Assembly (NCBI GenBank): GCA_037179515.1
Contig: JAXCGZ010015160.1
Location: 62,001-126,000 of the forward strand
From: Halocaridina rubra
Taxonomy: Eukaryota; Arthropoda; Malacostraca; Decapoda; Atyidae
DNA length: 64,000 bases
Direction of reading: 5' to 3'
In this document: in pieces, positions 30,069 to 41,004 of the stretch
Numbering within the stretch: the first letter of the stretch is position 1
Layout: each line of letters starts with the position of its first letter
Translations under genes and position numbers: made by a program
Notes under the pieces: generated by a model
Databases searched by the model: none
What the model was told of the DNA's origin: nothing
What the model saw: the letters and a program-made list of their open reading frames with translations, nothing else

Positions 30069-30271
30069 TCACAACTGATGCAGCTTGGGACACATCCTCA
30101 AGAATGCATAACAACATGTCTTTACAAATGTAATTAACACATACTTGATCCCCCGCAACATGGAAGGCAACAGAAGCAGGAATGCTATACCCAAGCTTAA
30201 CAAGTAAAGCCACAACTGATTGAAACGAGATGGTAACCATAGGACACAGTACTGGATGACACCAGATTTTC
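30069..30271 (-). CDS. Metallophosphoesterase exon 5 (last), membrane anchor
   Basis: Follows CTTTTCAG and completes the glycine codon split by the upstream donor. It encodes GKSGVIQYCVLWLPSRFNQL and then a hydrophobic segment, ending at TGA (30069-30071). The YCVLWLPSRF...LWLYLLSLGIAFLL layout parallels the human MPPE1 C-terminus. Only six bases separate the stop codon from the LTR element's target duplication. Confidence 0.78.
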
Positions 30272-33200
30272 CTGAAAAGAAAGTTGATACAATAAGTAAA
30301 TATATTTTTATTTTATTTTTTACTCTGAATTCAAATACTGAACGTTACATAACTAGTCATAAACTAGTTAACAGATCATCATTAATCTGTAGCCAGACAA
30401 TATGGGACACAAGTTTTGCAATAACATTCTTTTACTTCAATGTAAGCAATAAGAGTTTGCATCCACGTCTTGTAAATGAATATAAGTACAGACACTCAAC
30501 AACTTACGAACAAGAAGGGTTTCAGAAGTCCGTTCGTAAGTAAAATTGTTCGTAAGTATATACTGTACAGTACATACACATGCAGTACTGTACAGAACTT
30601 AGACTAAAGACACTTAACTATTACATAAGACAAAGTACAGTACACCTAGTTCGCTTTTTACGAGTGTTTATAATCCGCAAAATTGGACTAACGCCCCTAA
30701 AAAATAATAGTAAAAAAATACGAAATAAAAGGACAACGTCCATGCAAAAAAAAATCGAAAACAAAAATTCCATTTTAGTAAATAATCGACCGCCTTGGAG
30801 GCACTTTTCCGCCATACTCCTCCTCTTCTACCGCTTAATGAAATCGGATATTATGAAGAGAATGGAAAAAAGCATTAAGAACAAACAGCATACAAACTTG
30901 CGATATAATATCGTCTGGGAAATAGCGTGCAAGGGTGCATCAGCTGATATGGAGGTGGCAAAACGTTTGGAGATACAGGTTCGTTCTCCCGCATCCTCCT
31001 CCTCTTCTACCACTTAATGCGACCGGATATTATGAAGAGAATGGAAAAATAGCATTAAGAACAAGCAGCAAACAAACTTGCGATATAATATCAGTCAGGG
31101 AAATAGTGTGCGAGGGTGCATCAGCTGATACGGAGGCAGCAAATCATTTGCAGATAGAGATTCGTTCTCCCGCATCCTCCTCCTCTTCTACCGCTTAATG
31201 CGATGGGATATTATGAAGAGCACGGGAAAAAAGCAAACAATCTTGCGATATAATAACGTCAGGGAAATAGCGTGCGAGGGTGCATCAGCTGATACGGAGG
31301 CAGCAAAACGTCTGCATATAGAGGTTCGTTCTCACACATCCTCCTCCTCTTCTACCGCTTATACAATCGAATATTATGGAGTGAATGGAAAAAATGCTAA
31401 GTACAGTACGTGGATGAGCATTAAGAACAAATAGCAAACAAACTTGCAACATAATATTGTCAGGGAAATAGCGTGCAAGAGTGCATCAGCTGATACGGAG
31501 GCGGCAAAACGTTTGCAGGTAGATTCGTTCTCCCGCATCCTCCTCCTCTTCTACTGCTTAATGCAAGATATTATGGAGAGAATGAAAAAAAAGCATTAAG
31601 AACAAACAGCAAACAAACTTGCCATATAATATCGTCAGGGTAAAAGGCGTGCTAGAGCAAAAACGTTTGCAGTCCCCCGCATCCTCGTGTTCACCGCCAC
31701 CATGCACGTCCCAGTGTATGCCTGTTGCCCACCGCATAATAGAGTGCATTAATATGTTTACTGTACAGTATATCTGTATATCTTTTATACTGTACACTAT
31801 TTGCATGTTAATATAAATAACTACATGTCTTTCTGCTTTGCTATGCACCTATAAAATATGTTTTACTTATCTTATATCTTTGGTATAGTGCGTCTATGTA
31901 TGGTTGTGAAACGTATCTATGCCCATTATCATTGTTTCTTATGGAAAAATGACTCGTTACATTATGCGCTTATTACATTACGCGGCACTTCTGAGAACCT
32001 ATCTTCGTGTTATTCTAAGAGCTAAGTGTATACAGTATTAATGAAGTTTAATACAGTAATAATAATGTAATAATATAGTACAGATAATGAATACAAATGT
32101 AGATAATGGGTAGGTCTTCGTTCGCATCCGTGATTGTTTGTAACTCGGTTGTTTGCAAGTAGGGTAACTTTTGTATATAATATAAAATGAGATATAAGTT
32201 AACAATATTATGCCAGATACTACGGTATCAACAGACTAAGTCTCCAACTACAATAAAACCAGGTTTTGTTTAGTTCTTTTGCCTCATTTGTCAGCTATTG
32301 TAAGGAAATAAAATATTATGGAGGGACAGCTTGCCAGCCCAGTTGGTGCATGTGGAATTTAGGTGGAAATCTTTCTACACAACACCAGGAATGTCATTCA
32401 GGCTACTTCATACTACAAAGAATTTGAGGCTAAAATGGATATTCACTCAATACCAGGAATATAAAAAAAGAATAATACAATTTCTTAATGAGTACCAGAC
32501 CCTTAGATTTGGTTTCTCATAAAGTTTTAAATCCTAAAATAATGTGAGTTCAATAATAAGATAGATTCTTATAATAAAAATAACAATATGGTATATTGTG
32601 ATCAATACAACACTGAACATTATTATTATTATTTATTTTATTTTTTATTTATTTATTTATTTATTTATTTATTTTTTACGAGTGACACCGGGACAGGCGA
32701 AAAAAACTGTCCTCATCAATAAAGGCCCAGGTACAAGAAAACATTAACACAAAGGAAAAGAAAAAGGTTATGGACAAAGCTGAGATGAGGTAATGATACA
32801 CGAAGGAAAAGGACAGACTGAAAATATAGTCAAAGTCCTGAGGACCTGAAGATATGGAGGATTAGGCCCTGAGATAACGATAGATCTGCTTTTTGAGGGA
32901 AGATAGGTCATACAAATTTGGAAAGACAGAAGGAGGAAGAAAGTTCCAGTCTGGGGGTAGAATGGAAGAAGCAGTCGCTGTACTGACCAATCCGCGAGCT
33001 AAAAATCTCCACACAGTACATGTGAGACGAGGCCGCTTGGAGAGTGTTACGTGGCCTCGGCAGTGAGGGAGGGATGTAACCCCGCCAACTCATCAGAGCA
33101 GCGATGGATGTAGTAGCAATAGAAAAGAGATAGGGATGATACCTTACGGCGAAGAGAGAGAGAATCCAGATTAGAAGAGAAGGATCATTAATGAAGTCTG

Positions 33201-36200
33201 ACTGCCTTAGAGTCAACCCTATCAAGGAGATACGTATAAGGAAGAAGCACCCCAGATGTGTGAGCAGTATTCTAAGCAGGGACGGATAAGGCCTTTGTTG
33301 ATTTTAAGTAACTTTAAAGAGGAAAAGTAATGACGAAAATGAAACAGAGCCCCCAGTTTTTTGGATGCAGATTTAGAAATTCGGATTATGTGATTCCTCC
33401 AAGACAAGTTAGAGGCTATATGGATTCTTGGTAAGCGTATCAACTTTTAGGCTGTACTAACGGGCATGAAAGATTTTATAGCTAAGAATCATAAATGCTA
33501 TGCCTTCCTTCTACTCTCCAATTAGAAAGTTTAGAGGCCAGTACAGCATACATGATCATATTATTTCATTATTGTATATCAAGCAAAGTGCAAATTAAAT
33601 TAAAGACTTGTGAAGGACTGTCCAGGACAGTTCGATGTTAATTCTTCCTTAAGTTGCCTACACCACCACTGAATATTCTTGGATATTCGTTAAAAATCTC
33701 TTATTATCCCTTCCCATTTGACAAGTCACAAAACTCCCCATCTCTGTTTCTCTATATTTTATGTTTTCTTCGTGCCCAGACATGACATGGGTAGATTTTT
33801 TTTTTTGAACGTCCTGGTGTCACAATCATGAACAATAAATTATAAATAATAGTTCCGTTTAGCTAATATTCATATAATAATTATTTTTATTTCTCACTCT
33901 TCTCTTTGTAATTACGAATAACTGTGTAATACATAAATTTGTCTTACAGTAATCCTTCTCTAGTTTTCTGGGTTTGCTAAAATACATTTTTTAAACCTTT
34001 TGCACATACATTTGACAATCTATTTCTGCTATGCAAGCATAGTGTATCAGATTTTTTCAAATTCCTTGGCTATTAAAGAATTCACACCTAATATATTTTA
34101 AGCTTTCCTTGTATGCCAATAATAAAGACAATTATGCTATTTTTTCTGAGATTTACTATGAATATTTTTAAGTCAAAATGTAAATTTGACATAATGGTAT
34201 AAAAGATTTACATACCAATGACTGCAAAGCCATAACCATAAGAAGGTTTCCCCATTCTGTACGAGCAAGTAGGTACAGTCACTTCATGAAGTTTCTTTCC
34301 TGTTGTGGTAAATTTCCATATGTTGTCATCACCTTTCAACGGCCAAAATTCTTGAGCATGGGGATCATCTTTTGGAGCATTAAAGTGATATGAATCATGC
34401 TCATGGCCAGAAAATATGAAAGACGGGTGATGGGCAGTTATTCTCTGCAATTACAAACAGAGTAATATAGGGACAATGCTTTATGCAAAAGAAAATTTCA
34501 TGGTAAAACCATTCATAAGAGACAATTTAGCTCTTTTCTTGCTTAAAAACTATATATCATACACAACCATGTTGACACACAGCTGTCTTGGGGCATATGC
34601 GAAAATATCATACGCAGTTTTAACTGTACACAAGTTGTAATAATAATTATAATCTGAAAGTTCTAAAGCTAAAGTGGAAAGAGAGCAAAATGCAAAGATC
34701 GAATTACGTATGCACAATGAGGCGGCAAAGTGACCAAGGAGAGCAAGTGTTTGCCAGTCTTTGTCCCACACTTACCAGAGTAAGATCTAGTGTTACTTTG
34801 CATTTCCTTCATTGCATGCATGAAGGTTTTACAGTTTTGTTAACCCTCATGTGCTTTGCACATATGATTCTCAAGAAAGTAAGTGCTAAGGGCCGCAATG
34901 AAAAAAGTCCAAAAGTTTACAGCAAATATTTGAAGTTTTAGAGCAGTTGAAAACGATATCAACATCGAAAGTGGTGAAAAATTAGGAAACAATAAGTCTA
35001 GCATTCCCTCAATATTGCTAGAGGAGAAAGAAATTAGTATCAACTAATGCTTTGCCTGCGCTGTCTAAAGTTGTGTCTTAAGTTTGTGATACAATGCTTG
35101 TGAAAACTGACACAACATGAGATATGTGGTTGGAAAATATGGTGCAAGAGAAGCTCCCTATTGTTAGATATATCTTTTATGAGAAGGCACTTCAGCTTTA
35201 TGAAAATTTTAGTGGGGGTGTTATTAGCAAAGAATTGCTGCATAGTTTTATAAAGCGTCATAACCTTAAACATTTTTAAATCACAGGTGATGTGGCGTCT
35301 CCTGAAAAAGATTATCTTCCAAAACAAGTCTTCAATTGTGATGAAATGGGTCTTTGGAAAACAATGCCAAATTGCATCCATAAAGATGCCAAGCTGCCCA
35401 CAGGATATAAGACCTATTAAGATCATATGAATCTGGTGTTAGGCGGCAATGCTGCAGACCATATGAATAAGCCTGGCCTCTTGTATAAAGCAGTAAATCT
35501 GTGAGCATTCAGAGATAAAAATAAGCATCTCTACCCGTGTTCTGATAGTAATGAATACTAAAAAGGCTTGGTTGAAGGTTAGTCTATTCCTGCACTGGTT
35601 CCATCAATGTTTCTAAACCATCTTAATGGACAGGTACAATAACATTTAAAATAACAATAATTGTAATAACAAACAACAATGCCAGAGCCTTTACCTCTTT
35701 TATCTTCTTCTTTGTAACAATGACAGAAACTTTACCTCTTTAATCTTCTTCTTAGTAAGTGGAAGCAATGGCATATGAGACAGCAATACCACCATTCTCT
35801 CAATATCCGGTGATGAATTTGGTACTTTCTCAAAGTCATCCATTACCCGAACCTTAAACAGAATATGGATATAAATGTAAGATTAATGGCAGACAAATAT
35901 AAACATATAATAGCATGTATAATGAGTAAGTTTAAAGAAGTAATGACAATTTTCTACAGAGAAGAATAGAAATCTCTTGATGAATGTGAGAAAAAACTAA
36001 TAAAGAAAATATTGAATATGTACTACAGTGCATCTTATACGTGACATGTATTATCATGAACTATTTCAGAGAAAATAATTACAGTGAGACTTCCTAAATT
36101 TAATTTTAATTTTAAAGACCAATGCAAGTTAAACAACAACAGTAACAGTGTGTATTAAGAAAACCTCAAGGTTCCTTTACATGTTGGCATTATTTTGCAC

Positions 36201-37324
36201 TGTAGAAAGAGGAACATTGCATTGCATCTTCTCACTGCTTAGCACCTAATTACAAAAATAGTTGACTGCAACCTTTCCAAATATAGGCAAAGAGTTTGTA
36301 TATTCACTCACTTGTGTGAAGTCTACAAATTCATATGGAACAAACATGGACTGATTGAAGACCTGGTAAAATCTTTGTACTTTCTTCCACGTTGCCACAT
36401 CTGATCCCTCGCCACCTATATCATTATCCCCAGGAACATATATTGTTTGCTGTGGGGGGATAATGCAATTCATTATAAAAAAAATTGACTTAACAATTTT
36501 TTTGCCTATGCAAAATTAATGTTACAGCACTTATCGTACAAAAATATTCCATACCTATTACTTTCTATTTCATTGATGTATAAGCTATCGTGCGTCAGTC
36601 CATATGCCTTTCAGTCTTGCCTGAAGTAGTTTCTAATTACTTACTATATTATAAATAAACACTACTTCACGGTATTCACACATGTTATAAACATGGCAAT
36701 ATGAAGTAATAACGAGAGGTGCCGGCATTCTATAAAGATAGCTTTCACCAAATTAATTGCTTTTATGGTAAGCATATGCAAAGGACAAAAAGAATTCAAC
36801 AACTATTATTATATTAGCCTTATACTGCATTCTAAAATTTTAAGCCATAATGTAAATCACTGAATTCTACAGTGTACACAAATTTGTGAGCATCTATTTT
36901 TCTTCCTCTTTGTAAGACTGCAAACTTAAATAATTCTTTTCTGTTTATATCCATTTTACAAAACTTAATAAGGGCATCGAGCATTACTTTCCGAGCTCCG
37001 TCCTGTGTGTGTTCACCACCATTCGATTGGGGATTAGTAATGACACATAAGAAAAGGGAACACAACAACAGAAGAGTAAAGAAAATTGTGTAAGATGAGC
37101 ACTGAAAATGCTAAACATGTACAAAAGTAGCCATTTATTACAGTTAAGTTTAAAGAATTACCTTTACATAAGATGGAATGTGCATCAATGACTTGAAATG
37201 TTCTGCTTTAGCTTTAAAACCGTCATCGTTACTTATGCTTCCATCATCAAGAATATCCCCAAGAAATATGACAACATCTGGCTTTGTTTTCCATACAGCA
37301 AGATTGAAGCCACGGCTTACAAAT
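30069..37324 (-). CDS. MPPE1/Cdc1-like metallophosphoesterase, five 3' exons
   Basis: The exons are 37324-37162, 36449-36312, 35852-35736, 34444-34216 and 30271-30069 (163, 138, 117, 229 and 203 bp). Every intron has AG/GT borders and phases agree throughout, giving about 282 residues ending in TGA. Calcineurin-like motifs are VVIFLGDILDDGS (metal site), VPGDNDIGGEG (position of GNHD), VVLLSHMPL (metal His) and IFSGHEHDS (GHxH). A single hydrophobic stretch (LWLYLLSLGIAFLLLLPSML) lies near the C-terminus. This order matches MPPE1/PGAP5 and yeast Cdc1/Ted1, membrane enzymes of the early secretory pathway that remodel GPI anchors. The N-terminal exon with the first DxH motif was not found. The GNHD block reads GDND, so activity may differ from MPPE1. 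A related paralogue such as TMEM62 is less likely because only one terminal membrane segment is seen. Confidence 0.78.
30643..32028. mobile_element. Nested CACCTAG-family MITE with 180-bp tandem core
   Basis: Ends CACCTAGTTCGC and GAGCTAAGTG, each next to TA. The outer arms are the reverse complement of the element at 53289-54205 and match the arms at 3311-4355. The core is a tandem repeat of about 180 bp. Confidence 0.75.
30822..31560 (+). repeat. ~180-bp tandem repeat, about four units
   Basis: Anchors CTCCTCTTCTACCGCTTA recur near 30835, 31015, 31195, 31356 and 31555. Each unit contains GGATATTATGAAGAG, AGCATTAAGAACAA, GTGCATCAGCTGATACGGAG and TTCGTTCTCCCGCATCC. ORFs ending in SPASSSSSTA come from this repeat. 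Confidence 0.88.
32174..32640. other. Intron sequence, nothing recognised
   Basis: AT-rich intron sequence between the Tigger element and a LINE tail. No ORF here carries a recognisable motif. Confidence 0.45.
32620..33445 (-). pseudogene. Jockey/CR1-like LINE, RT C-terminus and 3' tail
   Basis: Minus-strand reading gives SNLSWRNHIIRISKSASKKL, LKINKGLIRPCLEYCSHIWG (33240-33400), then after a frame change FINDPSLLIW, SIATTSIAALMSWRGYI and IGQYSDCFFHSTPRLE, ending near 32905. This is the conserved tail after the polymerase domain in Jockey/CR1-group LINEs (the ECS-WG and F-TSRLWN-type blocks). The 3' non-coding end reads CCTGTCCCGGTGTCAC and finishes in a (TAAA)-type tail at 32620-32680. The catalytic core and endonuclease are missing. 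Related ends lie at 17302-17640 and 33640-33830. Confidence 0.78.
33640..33830 (+). mobile_element. LINE 3'-end fragment related to foldback arms
   Basis: Contains GGATATTCGTTAAAAATCTC, TATCCCTTCCCATTTGACAA, CCCCATCTCTGTTTCTCT and GTCCTGGTGTCACAATC in this order. The same order and wording, with scattered changes, forms the right arms of the foldback elements (for example 6360-6500 and 21720-21850). Nothing around it has Tigger ends, so here it stands as a plain LINE end in an intron. Confidence 0.65.
34216..34444 (-). CDS. Metallophosphoesterase exon 4
   Basis: Bordered by TTGCAG and GTATGT. It encodes RITAHHPSFIFSGHEHDSYH and then, after a loop, KLHEVTVPTCSYRMGKPS and YGYGFAVI. It carries the GHxH metal-binding motif and the VPTxSYR-type strand that matches the VPSFSWR region of MPPE1. 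Confidence 0.82.
34900..35640 (+). pseudogene. Tigger/CENP-B-type transposase relic in intron 3
   Basis: Plus-strand frames, joined across stops, give DMWLENMVQEKLPIV near 35115, LHSFIKRHNLK near 35240 and PKQVFNCDEMGLWKTMP near 35320. The last is the first catalytic block (FNxDExGLxWKxMP) of a pogo/Tigger DDE domain. PGLLYKAVNL and SLFLHWFHQCF follow near 35475 and 35585. The rest of the domain and all terminal repeats are lost. It is more divergent than the copies at 47525 and 62611, so it is an older, separate lineage. Confidence 0.7.
35736..35852 (-). CDS. Metallophosphoesterase exon 3
   Basis: Thirty-nine codons between a TTTAAG acceptor and a GTAAAG donor: VRVMDDFEKVPNSSPDIER, then MVVLLSHMPLLPLTKKKIKE. 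SHMPL supplies the conserved metal-binding histidine (the QHYPL position in MPPE1). Both borders are phase 0. Confidence 0.8.
36312..36449 (-). CDS. Metallophosphoesterase exon 2
   Basis: Forty-six codons between a CCCCCCACAG acceptor and a GTGAGT donor: QTIYVPGDNDIGGEGSDVA, then TWKKVQRFYQVF and onward to FVDFTQ. The VPGDNDIG block sits where the family has GNHD. Confidence 0.8.
37162..37324 (-). CDS. Metallophosphoesterase exon 1 of those visible
   Basis: Bordered by TTTTGTAG and GTAATT. Starting in phase 2, it encodes FVSRGFNLAVWKTKPDVVIF, LGDILDDGSISNDDGFKAKA and EHFKSLMHIPSYVK. This aligns with the MPPE1 stretch from [20 protein letters not shown] onward. The upstream exon with the start codon could not be identified between 37325 and 39003. 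Confidence 0.8.
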
Positions 37325-37744
37325 CTACAAAATAAACCAAGTGCAACATGTTAATTCAAAACAATACAGTATTTCATATACAGTACATAATTTTTGAATA
37401 TAATATTTGCCATTATTACAAACATTTTCTATAGAATTGCATATTAAAAGCTTAAAAAGTAAATATCAAACTTAATCATATTAAAATAAATAAGTTCATA
37501 TTAAATTAGGTCATGGAGAAAATGAAGTCATTCTAATGGGACAAGAAACTTCATCCATACATCATCCAATTCCTCTCGTAAAAAGGGCAGAAGTATCATC
37601 TGCATGATGCCAAAAACTATTTTTTTTTGAGAAATGATGGAGGTTAAGGTCATTTTTCTTATTAAATAAAATTTGCAATAATTAAGCTGATTATGCTTTC
37701 ATTATTTAAATGAAGGAAATAACCACAAGCAAAGGAAAGTCTAC

Positions 37745-38000
37745 CAACTTTTCATTTCTCTATTCCTCTTGGCTGCATTTCCTGATATAACGTGATGGTG
37801 ATCGGTTTTACGTCAGAGACTCCCTTTTCTGCTAAGGGTTAGGATGGTTCCTTCTTGTGAAGGACTTTGGTTTTGGTGTGACCATTACCCTGAGTGAATA
37901 CCCTTTCTGAACTCAAACTGTGGTGGGCCGTGAACCCATGACCTGACATAATATACAAGGTAGAGACTCATTTCTCCCAATCACCTACACTATCCAATTA
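37745..38000 (-). mobile_element. SINE family 2, copy a (tRNA-like head)
   Basis: On the minus strand, GGTCATGGGTTCACGGCCC near 37935 resembles a tRNA B box within a T-loop (GGTTCACGGCC). The body includes CTCAGGGTAATGGTCACACC, AAAGTCCTTCACAAGAAGG and GGGAGTCTCTGACGTAAAAC. A second, 5'-truncated copy on the plus strand lies at 58236-58366. Confidence 0.6.
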
Positions 38001-38570
38001 AGTTTACTGATTCCAGACAATAAGTTATATTCAAGTCACATACACTACTCTTGGGTGATGCAAGTACTGTAGATAAGTCTTTGATCCAGATTTAATATTA
38101 ACTGGTCTATTATTAATAATGTTTGAATTATATATAAAACAGTAAATAATACTCAAGCTGCACATAAATTTTTGTCACAAATGTCCTTACTTGTGAAACT
38201 GGTCAAATAAGCACTAGGCTACTGAACACTTCTACTTACATGCAAGTTATAGTCAGAACTATCTTTCTCTGCACTTGCTTGCTCTTCTCTTGAGTGATTT
38301 TTGTGAAATTGACTTGCTATATTTTAACAAGAATTATGGCACTTCAGATTCAAAATGAAATTTCCACCATAACTACGAAAATATTACAGTAATTTGTAAA
38401 GGCTACAATGAAACTTTTCTTACTTTAAAGTTTAGCATTTATACTGCAGTGTTTCATGTATAGAATTAAGAATTACTCATAGCAAAATACCATATAGTGT
38501 GTACAAAAGTATTCATACACTAGTACATTACTGTATACAGTATACCAAATTTGTGTTCTTCATACATCAG

Positions 38571-38634
<64 letters not shown>

Positions 38635-39003
38635 CCCCCCCCCCAGAGAATGGTTGGACACTTATTTCCTTTTTAACTACAGTGCCGTACATGCTCTCAA
38701 ACTTTTGTTTACTCTATTATTGTGGCTTAGGGCAATGATTCTGTTTATTCATGAATAAATTTCTTTTGTTAAACCTGTCCCCATCCTCAATGAACCTCTT
38801 GAAGTAATTTCTTACTGTATTAAAATAGCAACTTCAGCTACAATTCTATGGAATTAAATATGAAAAATATCAAGGTCACAATTTCTCCGTGACTAAGAAA
38901 CAATGAAAATATATTTTCATGTTATGTATACTACCCTTCTAGGAAGTTTTTAGTGTTTCTACAATTTTTCACTAAATTCATTTATTTGAAAGTATTTAAA
39001 GTA
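38001..39003. other. No gene recognised; (TA)n at 38573-38631
   Basis: AT-rich sequence upstream of the visible metallophosphoesterase exons, with a 59-bp (TA)n followed by a C tract. The missing 5' exon of that gene may be here or further upstream. I could not place it. Confidence 0.4.
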
Positions 39004-40562
39004 CAGTGTTCCTTCAATTATCGCGAAGGTTGGGTTCCGGGACCTGGCGCGAGACAGGAAAATCGCGGAGTAGGATCAGCCTATATGTACATAGATATTC
39101 TAATATATTTTTACGTTTACACCGTATAAACTGTATAAACCCTCCTAGTACTGTTAACAAACCACCCTTTACTTCATAAATAACAGCATGCAAGCATAAA
39201 TTTATATGACATACTCATGTACATACGTATTTTACAATTATTTTTACGTTTACTGTATAAACCCTAACTGCACTGCACTGTTAAATAACTACCCTTTACT
39301 TTATAAATAACAGCATGCAACGTAAATTTATATGTACGTGATAGGTAAACTTACCGTCAATGAGGTGGTAATGAGTTTGTAGACGCCAGAGGAAATTATT
39401 CTGCAGCCAATAACAGCTTTACGGCTGTTATTCATTGAGGCCAAAATAGCGGCCGACATCCGTAAACCTTTTTCCTTCTTTCAACATATCTAAGAGTTTC
39501 ACCTTTATCTGTTATGGTTAACTTTTCCTTTGCCGCTTAGGCTCACTACAAGAAGCCTTAAAAGATGACGGATGCTTGGGAGGCATTGCAAAGGTTAAAA
39601 TATGCGAGTAAAAAAATCACAGGCAAAACGTATTAATAAGCACAACGTGAACGGCACAAACGTGAGTTAGACTGAACGGTGAGGCGAGACAATGGAAGAT
39701 GGTGCAAGCCTTTGTCCGAAATGCTGATACCGGTATCGTATTTTACATGTTGTAATACTGTTAGTATTTACGTTTTTTACTATTATTTACTGTTTTATTA
39801 TTCTTAGGCTAAGATATATGTTTTTTTATCAATAAAATCATGAAACTACTGGAAATTTGAATATATATGCTAGCTCACGTAGGTACGACCCCAATACATT
39901 GTACGCTATCGGACACTATTTCACATGATGCAATACTGTGAGTTATATATCTAAATTTATGTTTTTTACAATTTTTTACTGTTTTATTACTCTTAGGCTA
40001 GGAAATACTTGTTTTATCAATAAAATAATGAAAATTTCAATATGTACTATCTTACGTAGGTTCGACCCTTTTCGTTTTCCGAAACGATGATACCGGTATC
40101 ATATTTTACATGGTGCAATATTGTTAGTATTTATGTTTTTTACTATATTTTACTGTTTAAATATTCTTAGGCTAAGAAATATGTTTTTTTTATCAATAAA
40201 ATCATGAAATTACTGGAAATATAAATATATATGCTGGCTCACGTAGCTGCGACCCCAATGCATTGTACGCTATCAGACACTATTTCACATGATGCAATAC
40301 TGTGAGTTATACTGTATATCTAAATTTATGTTTTTTACTATTTTTACTGTTTTATTATTCGTAGGCTGGGAAATAAAAAATTTTTATCAATTAAATAATG
40401 AAATAAGTTTTGTTCAATAAACAAAAATGAAAATACTGAAAATATTAATTTTTTTAATATTTTAATATTTTTGCATATACCAAAAAAAAAAAAATTTGCC
40501 AAAAAAAATCGCGGTACAGAGGAATCACGAGCCAAGAAACGCGACACAGCGAAGGATCACTG
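39004..40562. mobile_element. Tigger deletion derivative (MITE) D
   Basis: Ends CAGTGTTCCTTCAATTATCG and GCGAAGGATCACTG with TA on each side (39002-39003 and 40563-40564). The middle (39365-39600) joins the last codons of the transposase (AACAGCTTTACGGCTG) to its N-terminal part (CATTGAGGCCAAAATAGCGG), the same junction as MITE C. Right subterminal repeats occupy about 39700-40460. Confidence 0.88.
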
Positions 40563-40609
40563 TACTTATGTGTTATAATTCTCATGCTGAAGCAACACAA
40601 ACACAATAA

Positions 40610-40710
<101 letters not shown>

Positions 40711-41004
40711 TGATCCCTCGTTTATCGCGTGGGTTAAGTTCTGGGACCGACCGCGATAGGTGAATTTCCGCGAAGTAGGATCACCCTATATGTGCATACA
40801 TATTTTACGTTTATTTTTACGTTTACTGTATAAACCCTCCCTGTACTGTTAACAAACCACCCTTTATTTCATAAATAATTGCATGCAAGCGTAAATTAAT
40901 ATGAAAGTGATAGGTAAACTTTCCGTGAATGAGGTGGTAATGACAAGACATACTCATGTACATAGGTATTTTACAATTACAGTGTTCCCCCCCTTATCGC
41001 GGTA

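Larger units (their letters stand above)
30489..32173. mobile_element. Tigger-like element with ACTTRCRAACAA ends (intron 4)
   Basis: Left end CAGACACTCAACAACTTACG and right end (reverse complement) CAAAAGTTACCCTACTTGCA agree at about two thirds of positions, and both are preceded by TA. No transposase remains. A second MITE with CACCTAG ends is nested at 30643-32028. It lies in the last intron of the metallophosphoesterase gene. Confidence 0.6.

Noticed and set aside
30935..31434. Serial ORFs with SPASSSSSTA endings
   Set aside because: They are reading-frame shadows of the ~180-bp tandem repeat, which occurs in both orientations in the window.
36832..37068. 78-codon minus-strand ORF within an intron of the metallophosphoesterase gene
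   Set aside because: The flanking exons join in phase without it and it has no calcineurin-like motif. It could be an old inserted fragment but I cannot support a gene.
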